NCBI GenBank assembly: GCA_040399685.1
Contig: JBBART010000013.1
Span: forward strand, 62,001 to 126,000
DNA from: CAIQQQ01 sp040399685
GTDB lineage: Bacteria > Pseudomonadota > Alphaproteobacteria > Acetobacterales > Acetobacteraceae
Length of the DNA: 64,000 nucleotides
Direction of reading: 5' to 3'
Shown here: positions 1 through 8,032 of the stretch, in pieces
Layout of the letters: every line of letters begins with the position of its first letter
How positions within the stretch are numbered: the first letter of the stretch is position 1
Position numbers and translations under genes: made by a program
The notes under the pieces: model-generated
What the model saw: only the letters and a program-made list of their open reading frames with translations
Told to the model about the DNA's origin: nothing
Databases searched by the model: none

Positions 1-22
1 CGCCCGAGACGCACCCACTCCC

Positions 23-1018
23 ATGCCCAACACCGCCGCCATTGTCGGAATTCCCGGCCCTGTTCTTGATCGTCACACCGCCATTCTGCTGCGTGACACG
101 CGGCCGGCCGGCGTTATCCTCTTTGGCCGCAACGTCCAGGACAAGCCTCAGCTTCAGGCGCTGACCACGGCGCTGCGGGCGGTGTTGCCGCCAGAGGCCG
201 TTGTGATTGTCGACCAGGAAGGCGGCCGCGTGGCGCGTCTTCGTCCGCCGCACTGGCACGCCCATCCGCCCGCAGGCTGCCTGGGTGCGCTGTATGAAAC
301 CAACCAGCCGGCAGGCCTGCGCGCTGCCTGGATCACCGGCGCGTTGATCGGTGCGGACTGCGCCGAGGCAGGCTTCGACGTGGTGTGCGCGCCGGTGCTT
401 GACCGCAGGCTGGACGGATATCACGACGTGGTCGGCGATCGCGGTTTCTCGGATGATCCGGATTCAGTGGCTGAATTGGGCCGCGCCGTGGCCGAGGGCC
501 TGCTCGCCGCCGGCATCCAGCCGGTGATGAAACACCTGCCGGGACACGGCCGCGCGTGTGTCGACAGCCATCTGTCCCTGCCGGTGGTGCAGGACAATGT
601 GCCGGCGGACCTTGCGCCCTTCATCCGCAACGCCGGCCTGCCATGGGCGATGACGGCCCATATCCTGTTTCCGGACTGGGACTCGTCCCATCCGGCCACG
701 CTGTCGGCCACCGTCATCGCCGATATCATTCGCGGCACGATCGACTTTGCCGGCGTTCTGGTGTCTGACGACCTCGCCATGCAGGCCTTGTCTGGCACCC
801 CGGCCGAACGCGCGGTGCGCGCCCTTGCGGCGGGCTGCGATCTGGCGATGTATTGCGCGGGTGATCACGACTCCACGGCTCTGATGCTGGCGGCCTGCGG
901 GCCCGTGGGGCAAGACGCCGCAACACGGCTTCAAGCCGCCCGTGCCTTGGCGCTGCGGTGCCGGATATCGCTGGATTCTGGCCTGCTTGCCGCCGAAAGG
1001 GATGAACTTCTTCGATGA
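23..1018 (+). CDS. nagZ: beta-N-acetylhexosaminidase, glycoside hydrolase family 3
   Basis: This cytoplasmic enzyme removes N-acetylglucosamine from 1,6-anhydro-muropeptides during peptidoglycan recycling. The 331-residue length fits the single-domain NagZ form of GH3. The family signature KHLPGHG begins at Lys170, followed by the DSH loop with Asp181 and His183, the general acid/base pair typical of NagZ. The nucleophile is expected at the SDD motif (Asp249/250). The stop overlaps the start of the M50 protease gene by four bases, so the two are probably co-transcribed and translationally coupled. The gene begins only 22 bases into the window, so its promoter or upstream operon partner is not visible. 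Function is confident from motifs and from the conserved placement next to scpAB. Confidence 0.93.
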   Translation: MPNTAAIVGIPGPVLDRHTAILLRDTRPAGVILFGRNVQDKPQLQALTTALRAVLPPEAVVIVDQEGGRVARLRPPHWHAHPPAGCLGALYETNQPAGLRAAWITGALIGADCAEAGFDVVCAPVLDRRLDGYHDVVGDRGFSDDPDSVAELGRAVAEGLLAAGIQPVMKHLPGHGRACVDSHLSLPVVQDNVPADLAPFIRNAGLPWAMTAHILFPDWDSSHPATLSATVIADIIRGTIDFAGVLVSDDLAMQALSGTPAERAVRALAAGCDLAMYCAGDHDSTALMLAACGPVGQDAATRLQAARALALRCRISLDSGLLAAERDELLR

Positions 1019-1722
1019 TCGATATGATTCTGTCTTTTGCCTTGGCCGTGATCCCCGCGATCCTGGCCATCACGCTGCACGAGGCCGCGCACGGCTATGC
1101 CGCCTGGGCGCTGGGGGATGACACTGCCAAGCGCCTTGGCCGGCTGTCGCTCAATCCGCTGGTGCATGTGGACCGTGTGGGCACCATCCTGCTGCCGGGG
1201 TTTCTGCTGATCTCGCAATTGCTGACGCTCGGTCATGTCGGCTTCATGTTCGGCTGGGCGAAGCCGGTGCCGGTGGCGGCCTGGAATTTCCCCAATCCGC
1301 GTCGCGGCATGATGATCGTGGCCGCCGCCGGGCCTGCGATGAACTTTGTCCTCGCCTGGCTGGCCGGGCTTGCCGCCCACGGCCTCGATCTCCTGCCGTT
1401 CGGTGCTGGTGAGGTCGCCTTCGAGTTCATCGATAATTTTATCGTCATCAATCTGGTGCTCGGCCTGTTCAACCTGCTGCCCATCCCGCCGCTGGATGGC
1501 GGGCGGATTGCGGTGGGCCTGCTGCCGGAACGGATGGCGGAGGTCTGGGCCAAGACCGAGCGCTACGGTATTTTGGTGGTACTCCTTGTCGTGTTCCTGT
1601 TGCCGACTGTCGCACGGGAGATGGGCTATCGGTTCAATCCGGTGCAGGACGGGCTGGAGCGGGTGCTGCCGTGGGCGCGGAACTGGGTGTTGATCCTGTC
1701 CGGCCATGGCAGCGTCTCCTAA
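1015..1722 (+). CDS. site-2 protease family (M50) membrane metalloprotease
   Basis: This is a polytopic inner-membrane zinc protease of the M50 family (the short rhomboid-like 'site-2 protease' form, without a PDZ domain). HEAAH at residues 22-26 supplies the zinc-binding histidines and catalytic glutamate inside the first membrane segment. A second conserved motif, NLLPIPPLDGG, contains the third ligand at about Asp161. The length of 235 residues fits the small family members that sit beside scpA in many alphaproteobacteria. The physiological substrate is unknown. The gene overlaps nagZ by 4 bases and scpA by 17 bases, which indicates a single operon. Confidence 0.88.
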   Translation: MIDMILSFALAVIPAILAITLHEAAHGYAAWALGDDTAKRLGRLSLNPLVHVDRVGTILLPGFLLISQLLTLGHVGFMFGWAKPVPVAAWNFPNPRRGMMIVAAAGPAMNFVLAWLAGLAAHGLDLLPFGAGEVAFEFIDNFIVINLVLGLFNLLPIPPLDGGRIAVGLLPERMAEVWAKTERYGILVVLLVVFLLPTVAREMGYRFNPVQDGLERVLPWARNWVLILSGHGSVS

Positions 1723-2494
1723 ACCCCCACCAGCCGAGGCGGCGTCTGACGCCGACAGCCTCGTGCTGCATCTGGAGGGGTTTGACGGGCCGCTGGACAT
1801 GCTGCTCGACCTTGCCCGCGCCCAGAAGCTGGATTTGGCGACCATCTCCATCGTGGCGCTGGTCGATCAGTTCCTGGCCGTGATCGAGGGCGCCCGCCGC
1901 ATCCGGCTTGAACTGGCGGCTGACTGGCTGGTGATGGCGGCGTGGCTGGCCTGGTTGAAATCACGCCTGCTGCTGCCGCCCGGAGATGCTGCGGCGGAGG
2001 AGGGCGAGATGGCCGCCGAAGTGCTGGCGGGCCGGCTGCGGGATCTGGCGCGGGTGCGCCAACTCGCGGTGTGGCTCGGCCAGCAGAGCCAGCTTGGCCA
2101 GGACGTGTTCGCCCGGGGCGCGCCTGAGGATTTGACCGAGACCGACCGCTCCAGGCTGGCGCTCGACATTACTGGCCTGTTGCGGGGCTATATGGCGGCC
2201 ATCCGCCGCGGCCATTCCACACGGGTGTATCGGCCACGCCCGGTGCTGCTCTGGACGGTGCAGGAGGCGTTGGCCCGGCTGCAGCGCCTGCTCGGCAGCC
2301 TGCCGGACTGGTCCGAACTGATGCGGTTCCTGCCGGATGACCTGACGACGGATCTGCAACGACGCGGCGCCCTGGCCAGCGCCCTGATCGCCGGGCTGGA
2401 AATGGCCCGCAACGGCGCGCTGGATCTGCGTCAGGACATGGCGTTCGGCCCCATCCTGCTGGGCCTGCGCGACGAGGAGAGCTTCGATGACTGA
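1706..2494 (+). CDS. scpA: segregation and condensation protein A
   Basis: ScpA is the kleisin subunit of the SMC-ScpAB condensin that compacts and segregates the chromosome. The N-terminus carries the kleisin signature FDGPLDMLLDLARAQKLDL near residues 24-43, and the C-terminal part shows the winged-helix region expected to contact the SMC head. The length (262 residues) is normal for alphaproteobacteria. The start lies within the 3' end of the M50 gene and the stop overlaps scpB by 8 bases, so translation is likely coupled. No SMC gene is in the window. Confidence 0.93.
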   Translation: MAASPKPPPAEAASDADSLVLHLEGFDGPLDMLLDLARAQKLDLATISIVALVDQFLAVIEGARRIRLELAADWLVMAAWLAWLKSRLLLPPGDAAAEEGEMAAEVLAGRLRDLARVRQLAVWLGQQSQLGQDVFARGAPEDLTETDRSRLALDITGLLRGYMAAIRRGHSTRVYRPRPVLLWTVQEALARLQRLLGSLPDWSELMRFLPDDLTTDLQRRGALASALIAGLEMARNGALDLRQDMAFGPILLGLRDEESFDD

Positions 2495-3044
2495 ACCTGT
2501 TCTGGAAGACGATCTGCGACTGGCCGAAGGGCTGATTTTTGCCAGCACCGCCCCGGTGCCGCCCAGCGCCCTGGTGCGCTCACTGTCGGTGGAGTCCGAT
2601 CTGGAAGCCGTGATGACGGCGTTGCAGGCGCGCTATGCCGGGCGCGGCGTGGAACTGGTGCAGGCCGCCGGCGGCTGGCAGTTCCGCACCGCGCCCGATC
2701 TCGCGCCCCGCCTGCGCCGCGTGATCGACGTGCCGCGTCGCCTGCCGCGCGTTGCGATGGAGACGTTGGCGATCGTTGCCTATCACCAGCCGGTGACACG
2801 CCCGGAAATCGAGGAAATCCGCGGCGCCAGCCTGTCCCAGGCAACCATGGATGCCCTGCTGGAAGCAGGCCTCATCACCCCCAAGGGGCGTAAGGAATCG
2901 CCCGGTCGCCCCACATTATGGGCCACCACCCCGGCCTTCCTGGCGCAATTCGGCCTGTCGGATCTGCGCCAACTTCCCCGCAGGGAGGATCTGCTGATCG
3001 ACCCCGACTCGGGGCCGTCGGCACCTGTCTCAGGGCAGACGTGA
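2487..3044 (+). CDS. scpB: segregation and condensation protein B
   Basis: ScpB dimers bind ScpA and complete the SMC-ScpAB condensin. The 185-residue protein has the two winged-helix domains of the family; the conserved stretch RVAMETLAIVAYHQPVTRPE around residues 88-108 and the following EIRG motif are diagnostic. A 70-base gap follows before tatB. In many alphaproteobacteria tatA sits at this point, but no tatA-like reading frame is present here. Confidence 0.93.
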   Translation: MTEPVLEDDLRLAEGLIFASTAPVPPSALVRSLSVESDLEAVMTALQARYAGRGVELVQAAGGWQFRTAPDLAPRLRRVIDVPRRLPRVAMETLAIVAYHQPVTRPEIEEIRGASLSQATMDALLEAGLITPKGRKESPGRPTLWATTPAFLAQFGLSDLRQLPRREDLLIDPDSGPSAPVSGQT

Positions 3045-3115
3045 CAAGTTCCTGTGGGTTTCCCATCTATCCGCTTTCCTGCTAGCAACCGAGGCCTTGG
3101 GAGAACCATTCGCAT

Positions 3116-3619
3116 ATGTTCGGACTCGACTGGACCGAGATCGCTTTGATCGGCGTGGTGGCATTGATTGCCATCGGGCCGAAAGACCTGCCGATCGCCA
3201 TCAAAACGCTTGCCGGCTTTCTCAAGAAGGCCCGGCGGATGGCTGGCGATTTCCAGGGCCATGTGGACGAGATGGTGCGCGAGGCGAACCTGCATGAGGT
3301 GCGCGACCAGATCAGCCAGCTGCGGAATTTCGACATTAAAAACGAGATTACCAAGGCGGTGGACAGCGACGGCTCGATTCGCGCGACCCTGAACGAAAAC
3401 CCGCTGGCGCCTCCGGTCTACACGCCGCCCTCCACCGACACGGTGGTGGAGGAATATGCCACCCCCGCCATCCCCGATCCGGTGCCCGCGGTCCAGGCGC
3501 CCTCGTTCATCCCGCCCACCTGGGACATCGTGGCCCCGCAGCCGCCCGCGCCGCCGCCGCCGGTTCCGCCCGCCTTTCTGCCCCCCGATACCCAGGTCGC
3601 GCCCCACCAGGCCGGCTGA
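3116..3619 (+). CDS. tatB: Sec-independent translocase subunit TatB
   Basis: TatB forms the substrate-receptor complex with TatC for export of folded, twin-arginine-signal proteins. One N-terminal membrane helix (about residues 5-21) with the conserved early acidic residue (Glu8) ends in the IGPKDLP hinge, followed by an amphipathic helix with KKARRMAGDF. This is the TatB rather than the TatA pattern. The C-terminal third is a long proline-rich, probably disordered tail ending in several Pro-Pro runs. tatC follows after 18 bases. The FG/IGP hinge region is intact, so the gene looks functional. Confidence 0.9.
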   Translation: MFGLDWTEIALIGVVALIAIGPKDLPIAIKTLAGFLKKARRMAGDFQGHVDEMVREANLHEVRDQISQLRNFDIKNEITKAVDSDGSIRATLNENPLAPPVYTPPSTDTVVEEYATPAIPDPVPAVQAPSFIPPTWDIVAPQPPAPPPPVPPAFLPPDTQVAPHQAG

Positions 3620-3637
3620 TCAAGCGACAGGATTCCC

Positions 3638-4423
3638 GTGTCCTCCACCAACACCGAAGACCAGATCGACGACAAGCCGATGCCGCTGCTGGATCATCTG
3701 ATCGAGCTGCGCAAGCGGCTGCTGTGGTCGATCGGGGCGTTCCTGCTGTGCTTCTTCGCCTGCTATTACTTTTCCGAGAACATTTTCTCGTTCCTGGCCG
3801 AGCCTCTGGCCCATGTGCTGGAAGCCCAGGGCGGCGGCCGGCGACTGATCTACACCCATCTGACCGAGGCGTTCTTCACCTACATCAAGGTGGCGTTCTT
3901 CGGCGCAGCCTGCATCTCGTTCCCTGTGATCGCGGGTCAGGTCTGGATGTTCGTGGCACCCGGCCTGTATCGCAGCGAGAAGAAGGCGTTCGCGCCGTTC
4001 CTGCTGGCCACGCCGGTGCTGTTCATCCTCGGCGCGTCACTGGCCTATTATTTCATCTTCCCGGTGGCATGGAAATTCTTCGCCAGCTTCCAGAGCACCA
4101 ACGGCGCCGGTGGCCTGCCGATCGAGCTTGAAGCCAAGGTGGGCGAATATCTCGACCTGGTGATGAAGCTGATCTTTGCCTTTGGCGTGGCGTTCCAGCT
4201 GCCGGTGGCGCTGTCGCTGATGGCCAAGGTGGGGATCATCAGTTCGGCCGGGCTGAAGAAATATCGCCGCTATGCGTATGTGGGCATGTTCGTGATCGCC
4301 GCGATTTTGGCGCCGCCGGATGTGATCACCCAGATCGGGTTGGCGGTGCCGTTGATCGGTCTCTACGAACTGTCGATCATTGCCGCCAAGATTGTCGAGC
4401 CCAAGCCGGCCGCCGAGGACTGA
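3638..4423 (+). CDS. tatC: Sec-independent translocase subunit TatC
   Basis: TatC is the six-span membrane core of the twin-arginine translocase and recognises the RR signal. The GTG start was chosen because it gives the standard 261-residue protein beginning shortly before the family motif LLDHLIELRKRLLWSIG (residues 15-31). Several conserved features are present: the periplasmic loop FTYIKVAFF and the segment with FILG. The C-terminal LAPPDVITQIGLAVPLIGLYE is characteristic. At least one Tat substrate candidate, the ABC binding protein at 47692-48894, is encoded in this window. Confidence 0.94.
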   Translation: MSSTNTEDQIDDKPMPLLDHLIELRKRLLWSIGAFLLCFFACYYFSENIFSFLAEPLAHVLEAQGGGRRLIYTHLTEAFFTYIKVAFFGAACISFPVIAGQVWMFVAPGLYRSEKKAFAPFLLATPVLFILGASLAYYFIFPVAWKFFASFQSTNGAGGLPIELEAKVGEYLDLVMKLIFAFGVAFQLPVALSLMAKVGIISSAGLKKYRRYAYVGMFVIAAILAPPDVITQIGLAVPLIGLYELSIIAAKIVEPKPAAED

Positions 4424-4427
4424 GACG

Positions 4428-5702
4428 ATGCATGATATCAAGCTGATCCGCGCCGATGCGGCAGCGTTCGCCTCTGCCATGGCGCGACGCAAGGTGGTGC
4501 TGGATGTGGACGGATTGATGCTGCTCGACGGCGTGAGGCGCGACAGCCTTACCCGGGCGCAGGAATTGCAGGCCGCCCGCAACGCGTTGAGCAAAAGCAT
4601 CGGTCAGAAAAAGCGTGCCGGTGAACCGACCGCCGAGCTGGAGGCCGAATCCCAGGCCATGCAGCAGGGCATGGCCGATTTCAGCGCCGCCGCCGTGAAG
4701 GCGGAGGATGACATCCGGCTGGTGCTTGAAAGCCTGCCCAACATCCTCGACGCCTCCGTGCCTGAGGGTGCCAACGAGGAAGCCAACGCCGTGCTCAAGC
4801 AGGTGGGCCAGGCGAGCCAGCCCGCTTTCGAGGCGAAAGAGCATTTCGATCTCGGCACCGCCCTCGGTCTGATGGATTTCGAGCGTGCCGGTAAAATCTC
4901 CGGCAGCCGCTTCACCATCCTGCGCGGCGCACTGGCCCGCATGGAGCGGGCGCTTGGCCAGTTCATGCTGGACCTGCACACGCGTGAGCACGGCTATGAG
5001 GAAGTCGCCGTGCCGCTGCTGGTCAACGCGGCCGCCATGTATGGCACCAGCCAGTTGCCGAAATTCGAGGAAGACCTCTTCAAAACCACCGACGGCCGCT
5101 ATCTCATCCCCACCGCCGAGGTGCCGCTGACCAACTATGTGGCCGGCGAGATCGTGCCGGAAGCCAAGCTGCCTTACCGCTTTGCTGCCCTCAGCCAGTG
5201 CTTCCGCTCCGAGGCCGGGTCCGCCGGGCGAGACACACGCGGCATGTTGCGCCAGCACCAGTTCCCCAAGGTGGAGATGGTCAGCATCGTCCATCCGGAC
5301 GCCTCAAGCGACGAGCATGAGCGCATGACCGCGTGTGCCGAGCGCGTGCTGGAACTGCTCGGCATTCCCTATCGCCGCATGCTGCTCTGCGCCGGCGACA
5401 CCGGCTTCGGCGCGGCGCGCACGCATGACCTCGAAGTCTGGCTGCCCGGCCAGAAGATGTGGCGCGAGATCAGCTCCTGCTCGAACATGCGCGACTTCCA
5501 GGCCCGTCGGATGAACGCACGCTATCGCGGGCCAGACGGCAAGCCCGCAGGATTCCTCCACACGCTCAACGGCTCCGGCGTCGCCGTCGGCCGCGCCCTG
5601 ATCGCGGTGATGGAGAATTATCAGCAGGCCGACGGGTCCATCGCCGTTCCAGACGTGCTGCGCCCTTGGATGGGCGGGCTGGAGACGATCACCGCCGTCT
5701 AA
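4428..5702 (+). CDS. serS: serine--tRNA ligase
   Basis: This class II aminoacyl-tRNA synthetase charges tRNA-Ser and tRNA-Sec. The ATG at 4428 was chosen over an upstream in-frame start because it begins the canonical N-terminus MHDIKLIRAD and lies 4 bases after tatC; the product is 424 residues. The N-terminal coiled coil that grips the tRNA long arm covers about residues 25-105. Class II motif 2 is FRSEAGSAGRDTRG near residue 259, and motif 3 is GSGVAVGRAL near residue 382. Linkage to tatC is common in this class of bacteria. Confidence 0.96.
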   Translation: MHDIKLIRADAAAFASAMARRKVVLDVDGLMLLDGVRRDSLTRAQELQAARNALSKSIGQKKRAGEPTAELEAESQAMQQGMADFSAAAVKAEDDIRLVLESLPNILDASVPEGANEEANAVLKQVGQASQPAFEAKEHFDLGTALGLMDFERAGKISGSRFTILRGALARMERALGQFMLDLHTREHGYEEVAVPLLVNAAAMYGTSQLPKFEEDLFKTTDGRYLIPTAEVPLTNYVAGEIVPEAKLPYRFAALSQCFRSEAGSAGRDTRGMLRQHQFPKVEMVSIVHPDASSDEHERMTACAERVLELLGIPYRRMLLCAGDTGFGAARTHDLEVWLPGQKMWREISSCSNMRDFQARRMNARYRGPDGKPAGFLHTLNGSGVAVGRALIAVMENYQQADGSIAVPDVLRPWMGGLETITAV

Positions 5703-5707
5703 ACCCT

Positions 5708-5802
5708 CGTCATTGCGAGCGCTTGGCGAAGCAATCCAGAGCAACCCGCCCCAGTTTTGTCGTGCGGCTCTGGATTGCTTCGCCAAGCGGCTCGCAATGA
5801 CG
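5708..5802. repeat. dispersed long inverted repeat, copy 1
   Basis: Two arms of about 35 bases (5708-5742 and 5767-5802) are almost perfect reverse complements with one single-base insertion, separated by a 24-base loop. The core reads CATTGCGAG...GCAATCCAGAGC. A second copy with the same arms but an unrelated loop is at 24857-24951. Elements with this core are dispersed in several alphaproteobacterial genomes. The transcript would form a very stable hairpin at the 3' end of serS, so it could act as a mRNA-end structure. No coding capacity. Confidence 0.9.
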
Positions 5803-5836
5803 GATTTTTGACCCCCAAGAACGAGAAGGCATAAAA

Positions 5837-6763
5837 ATGTCCCACGCCACCACACCGTACAAAGGCGTCTTTCCCGTCGCCCCCACCGTGTTCGACGCCG
5901 CCGGCAATCTGGATCTGCCAGGCCAGTTGCGCGCGATCGACTTCATGATCGATGCCGGCTCGCAGGGCCTGTGCATCCTCGCCAATTTCTCCGAGCAGTT
6001 CGTGCTGACCGATCTGGAACGCGAACTCGTGATGGACGCGGTGCTGGACCATGTGGCCGGCCGGGTGCCGGTCATCGTCACCACCACCCATTTCGGCTCT
6101 GACATCTGCGCCGCCCGCAGCAAGCGCGCCCAGGAGAAGGGCGCGTCCATGGTGATGGTGATGCCGCCGTATCACGGCGCCACCATCCGTGTTCCGCCCG
6201 CCGCGATCTTTGATTTCTACCAGCGCGTGTCCTACGCCATCGACATCCCGATCATGATCCAAGACGCCCCGGTCAGCGGCACCGTGCTGCCCGCACCCCT
6301 ACTGGCCCGCATGGCGCGCGAGATCGAACACGTTTCCTATTTCAAGATCGAAGTTCCGCAGGCCGCCGCCAAGCTGCGGGAACTGCTCGAACTCGGCGGC
6401 GATGCCATCGTCGGCCCATGGGACGGCGAGGAGGCGATCACGCTGATGGCCGATCTCGAGGCCGGCGCCACGGGTGCGATGACCGGCGGCGGCTTTCCGG
6501 ACGGGATTCGCCAGATCACCGACGCTTATTTCGCCGGACGCCACGATGAAGCCGCCGACGCCTATCAGCGCTGGTTGCCGCTCATCAACTACGAGAACCG
6601 CCAATGCGGCCTGCTGGCCTGCAAGGCGCTGATGATGGCGGGCGGTGTGATCAAGTCCGACATGGTTCGTCATCCGCTGGTGCCGCTGCACCCTGCCACC
6701 CGCGCTGGGTTGCTGAAGGTTGCAGCCAAATTGGACCCGATGGTTCTGCGCTGGGGGAAGTAA
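5837..6763 (+). CDS. dihydrodipicolinate-synthase-family protein, probable 2-keto-3-deoxy-L-arabonate dehydratase
   Basis: This is a TIM-barrel class I lyase of the DapA/NAL family (308 residues). The Schiff-base lysine is Lys170 in YFKIEVP. The sequence strongly resembles, from memory, the L-2-keto-3-deoxyarabonate dehydratase of the Azospirillum non-phosphorylative L-arabinose pathway. Shared features are GLCILANFSEQF, the PPYHGAT segment, and the GPWDGEEAITL and GATGAMTGGGFPDG blocks. That enzyme yields alpha-ketoglutarate semialdehyde. No other arabinose-pathway gene lies next to it, so substrate assignment rests on sequence resemblance alone. It is flanked upstream by the dispersed repeat and downstream by a terminator cluster, suggesting a monocistronic unit. 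Confidence 0.75.
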   Translation: MSHATTPYKGVFPVAPTVFDAAGNLDLPGQLRAIDFMIDAGSQGLCILANFSEQFVLTDLERELVMDAVLDHVAGRVPVIVTTTHFGSDICAARSKRAQEKGASMVMVMPPYHGATIRVPPAAIFDFYQRVSYAIDIPIMIQDAPVSGTVLPAPLLARMAREIEHVSYFKIEVPQAAAKLRELLELGGDAIVGPWDGEEAITLMADLEAGATGAMTGGGFPDGIRQITDAYFAGRHDEAADAYQRWLPLINYENRQCGLLACKALMMAGGVIKSDMVRHPLVPLHPATRAGLLKVAAKLDPMVLRWGK

Positions 6764-6781
6764 GGATTAAAAAGAAAAAGT

Positions 6782-6902
6782 GTTCTTTTTTATAAAAAAG
6801 AACCAAAAAATTTCATTCATTCAGGTTTGTGTCGCTCCATATCCACGACACAAACCTGAATGAATAGAAGTCTTTTTGCTTCTTTTTCTTCAGAAAAAGA
6901 AG
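6782..6902. terminator. three inverted repeats between convergent genes (bidirectional terminator zone)
   Basis: Three perfect dyads sit in 121 bases. First, a 22-base palindrome of GTTC/T6 type at 6782-6803. Second, a 20-bp perfect stem at 6815-6834 and 6846-6865 with an 11-base loop. Third, a stem CTTCTTTTTC/GAAAAAGAAG at 6879-6902 with a TTCA loop. The flanking genes converge here, and the A/T-rich stems would give U tracts on both strands. The third hairpin's core recurs at 17084-17105. Confidence 0.75.
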
Positions 6903-6921
6903 TTCTTCCCTTCAACAAATT

Positions 6922-7914
6922 CTAACCCTGATCAAGCACAGGCAAAATCGCCGCCTCTTCCTCCGGCGTCAGTTGCGGACGTGCCAGCGCGTCCAGCGTG
7001 TTGTCCAACTGCGTCACGTTGCGTGCGCCGAGCAGCACCGTCGTGATGCGCGGGTCCCGCAGCACCCACACCAGCGCCAGTTGCGCCAGTGACCTTCCGC
7101 CGCCGGTGGCAATTGCGTTGAGCAGGCACAGTTTCGCCACCAGGCTTTCGGTCAGCCGTGCGGCGGGCAGGGAGCCGCCGCGTGCCATGCGGGCGTCGTC
7201 GGGCACACCGTTGAGGTATTTGTCCGTCAGCAGGCCTTGGGCGAGGGAGGAGAAGGTGGCGCAGCCGATGCCTTCGTCGCCGAGCACATCCAGCAATCCG
7301 TGTTCGGGGGTGCGTTCCAGCATGGAATAGCGGGGCTGGTGGATGACGCAGGGCGTGCCGAGGTCGCGCAGGATGGCGGCGGCCTTGCGGGTTTGGTCTG
7401 GCGGGTAGTTCGACAGGCCGACATACAGCGCCTTGCCCTGGCGTACGACATGGGCGAGGGCGCCCATCGTCTCGGCCAGCGGCGTGTGGGGGTCTGGGCG
7501 GTGATGATAGAAGATGTCGACGTAATCGAGGCCCATCCGGCGCAGGCTCTGGTCGAGGCTGGCGATCAGGTATTTGCGCGAGCCGAAATCGCCGTACGGG
7601 CCGGGCCACATGGTGTAGCCGGCCTTGGTGGAGATCACCAATTCGTCGCGGTATGGGCGGAGGTCCCTGTCCATCATGCGGCCGAACGCTGATTCGGCCG
7701 AGCCTGGCGGCGGGCCGTAATTGTTGGCCAGGTCGAAATGCGTCACCCCGCGGTCGAACGCCCGGCGCACCACGGCGCGGCCGGTCTCGAACGCGTCGAT
7801 GTCGCCGAAATTCTGCCAAAGCCCCAGCGAGAGTGCCGGAAGCTGCAATCCGCTATGGCCGCAGCGCCGGAACAGCGCCGTATCATAGCGATGCGGCGAC
7901 GGAAATTCAGTCAT
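6922..7914 (-). CDS. aldo/keto reductase (YghZ/MgrA-like)
   Basis: This NAD(P)H-dependent oxidoreductase has 330 residues when started at the ATG at 7914, which begins MTEFPSPHRYD just before the conserved R-CGHSGLQLPALSLG strand; a longer upstream extension lacks family similarity. The catalytic tetrad is visible: Asp and Tyr in HFDLANNYGPPPG, Lys in VISTKAGY and His in YHHRPD. The layout and GLWQNFG and TMWPGPYGDFGSRK segments match the L-glyceraldehyde-3-phosphate reductase subgroup (YghZ). The substrate is not determined; detoxification of methylglyoxal-type aldehydes is known for relatives. It is transcribed alone, ending in the terminator zone. Confidence 0.85.
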   Translation of the reverse strand: MTEFPSPHRYDTALFRRCGHSGLQLPALSLGLWQNFGDIDAFETGRAVVRRAFDRGVTHFDLANNYGPPPGSAESAFGRMMDRDLRPYRDELVISTKAGYTMWPGPYGDFGSRKYLIASLDQSLRRMGLDYVDIFYHHRPDPHTPLAETMGALAHVVRQGKALYVGLSNYPPDQTRKAAAILRDLGTPCVIHQPRYSMLERTPEHGLLDVLGDEGIGCATFSSLAQGLLTDKYLNGVPDDARMARGGSLPAARLTESLVAKLCLLNAIATGGGRSLAQLALVWVLRDPRITTVLLGARNVTQLDNTLDALARPQLTPEEEAAILPVLDQG

Positions 7915-8032
7915 GGCTCGGGCCTCCGTGCGGTTTGTTCCTTGGGTCAAGCGACCTGGGGGCAATGGAGTTGCACGTCCGACATTGCCCGCGCGGAGTG
8001 TGGGCAAACCTTGCGATGGTTGGATAGGGGGA

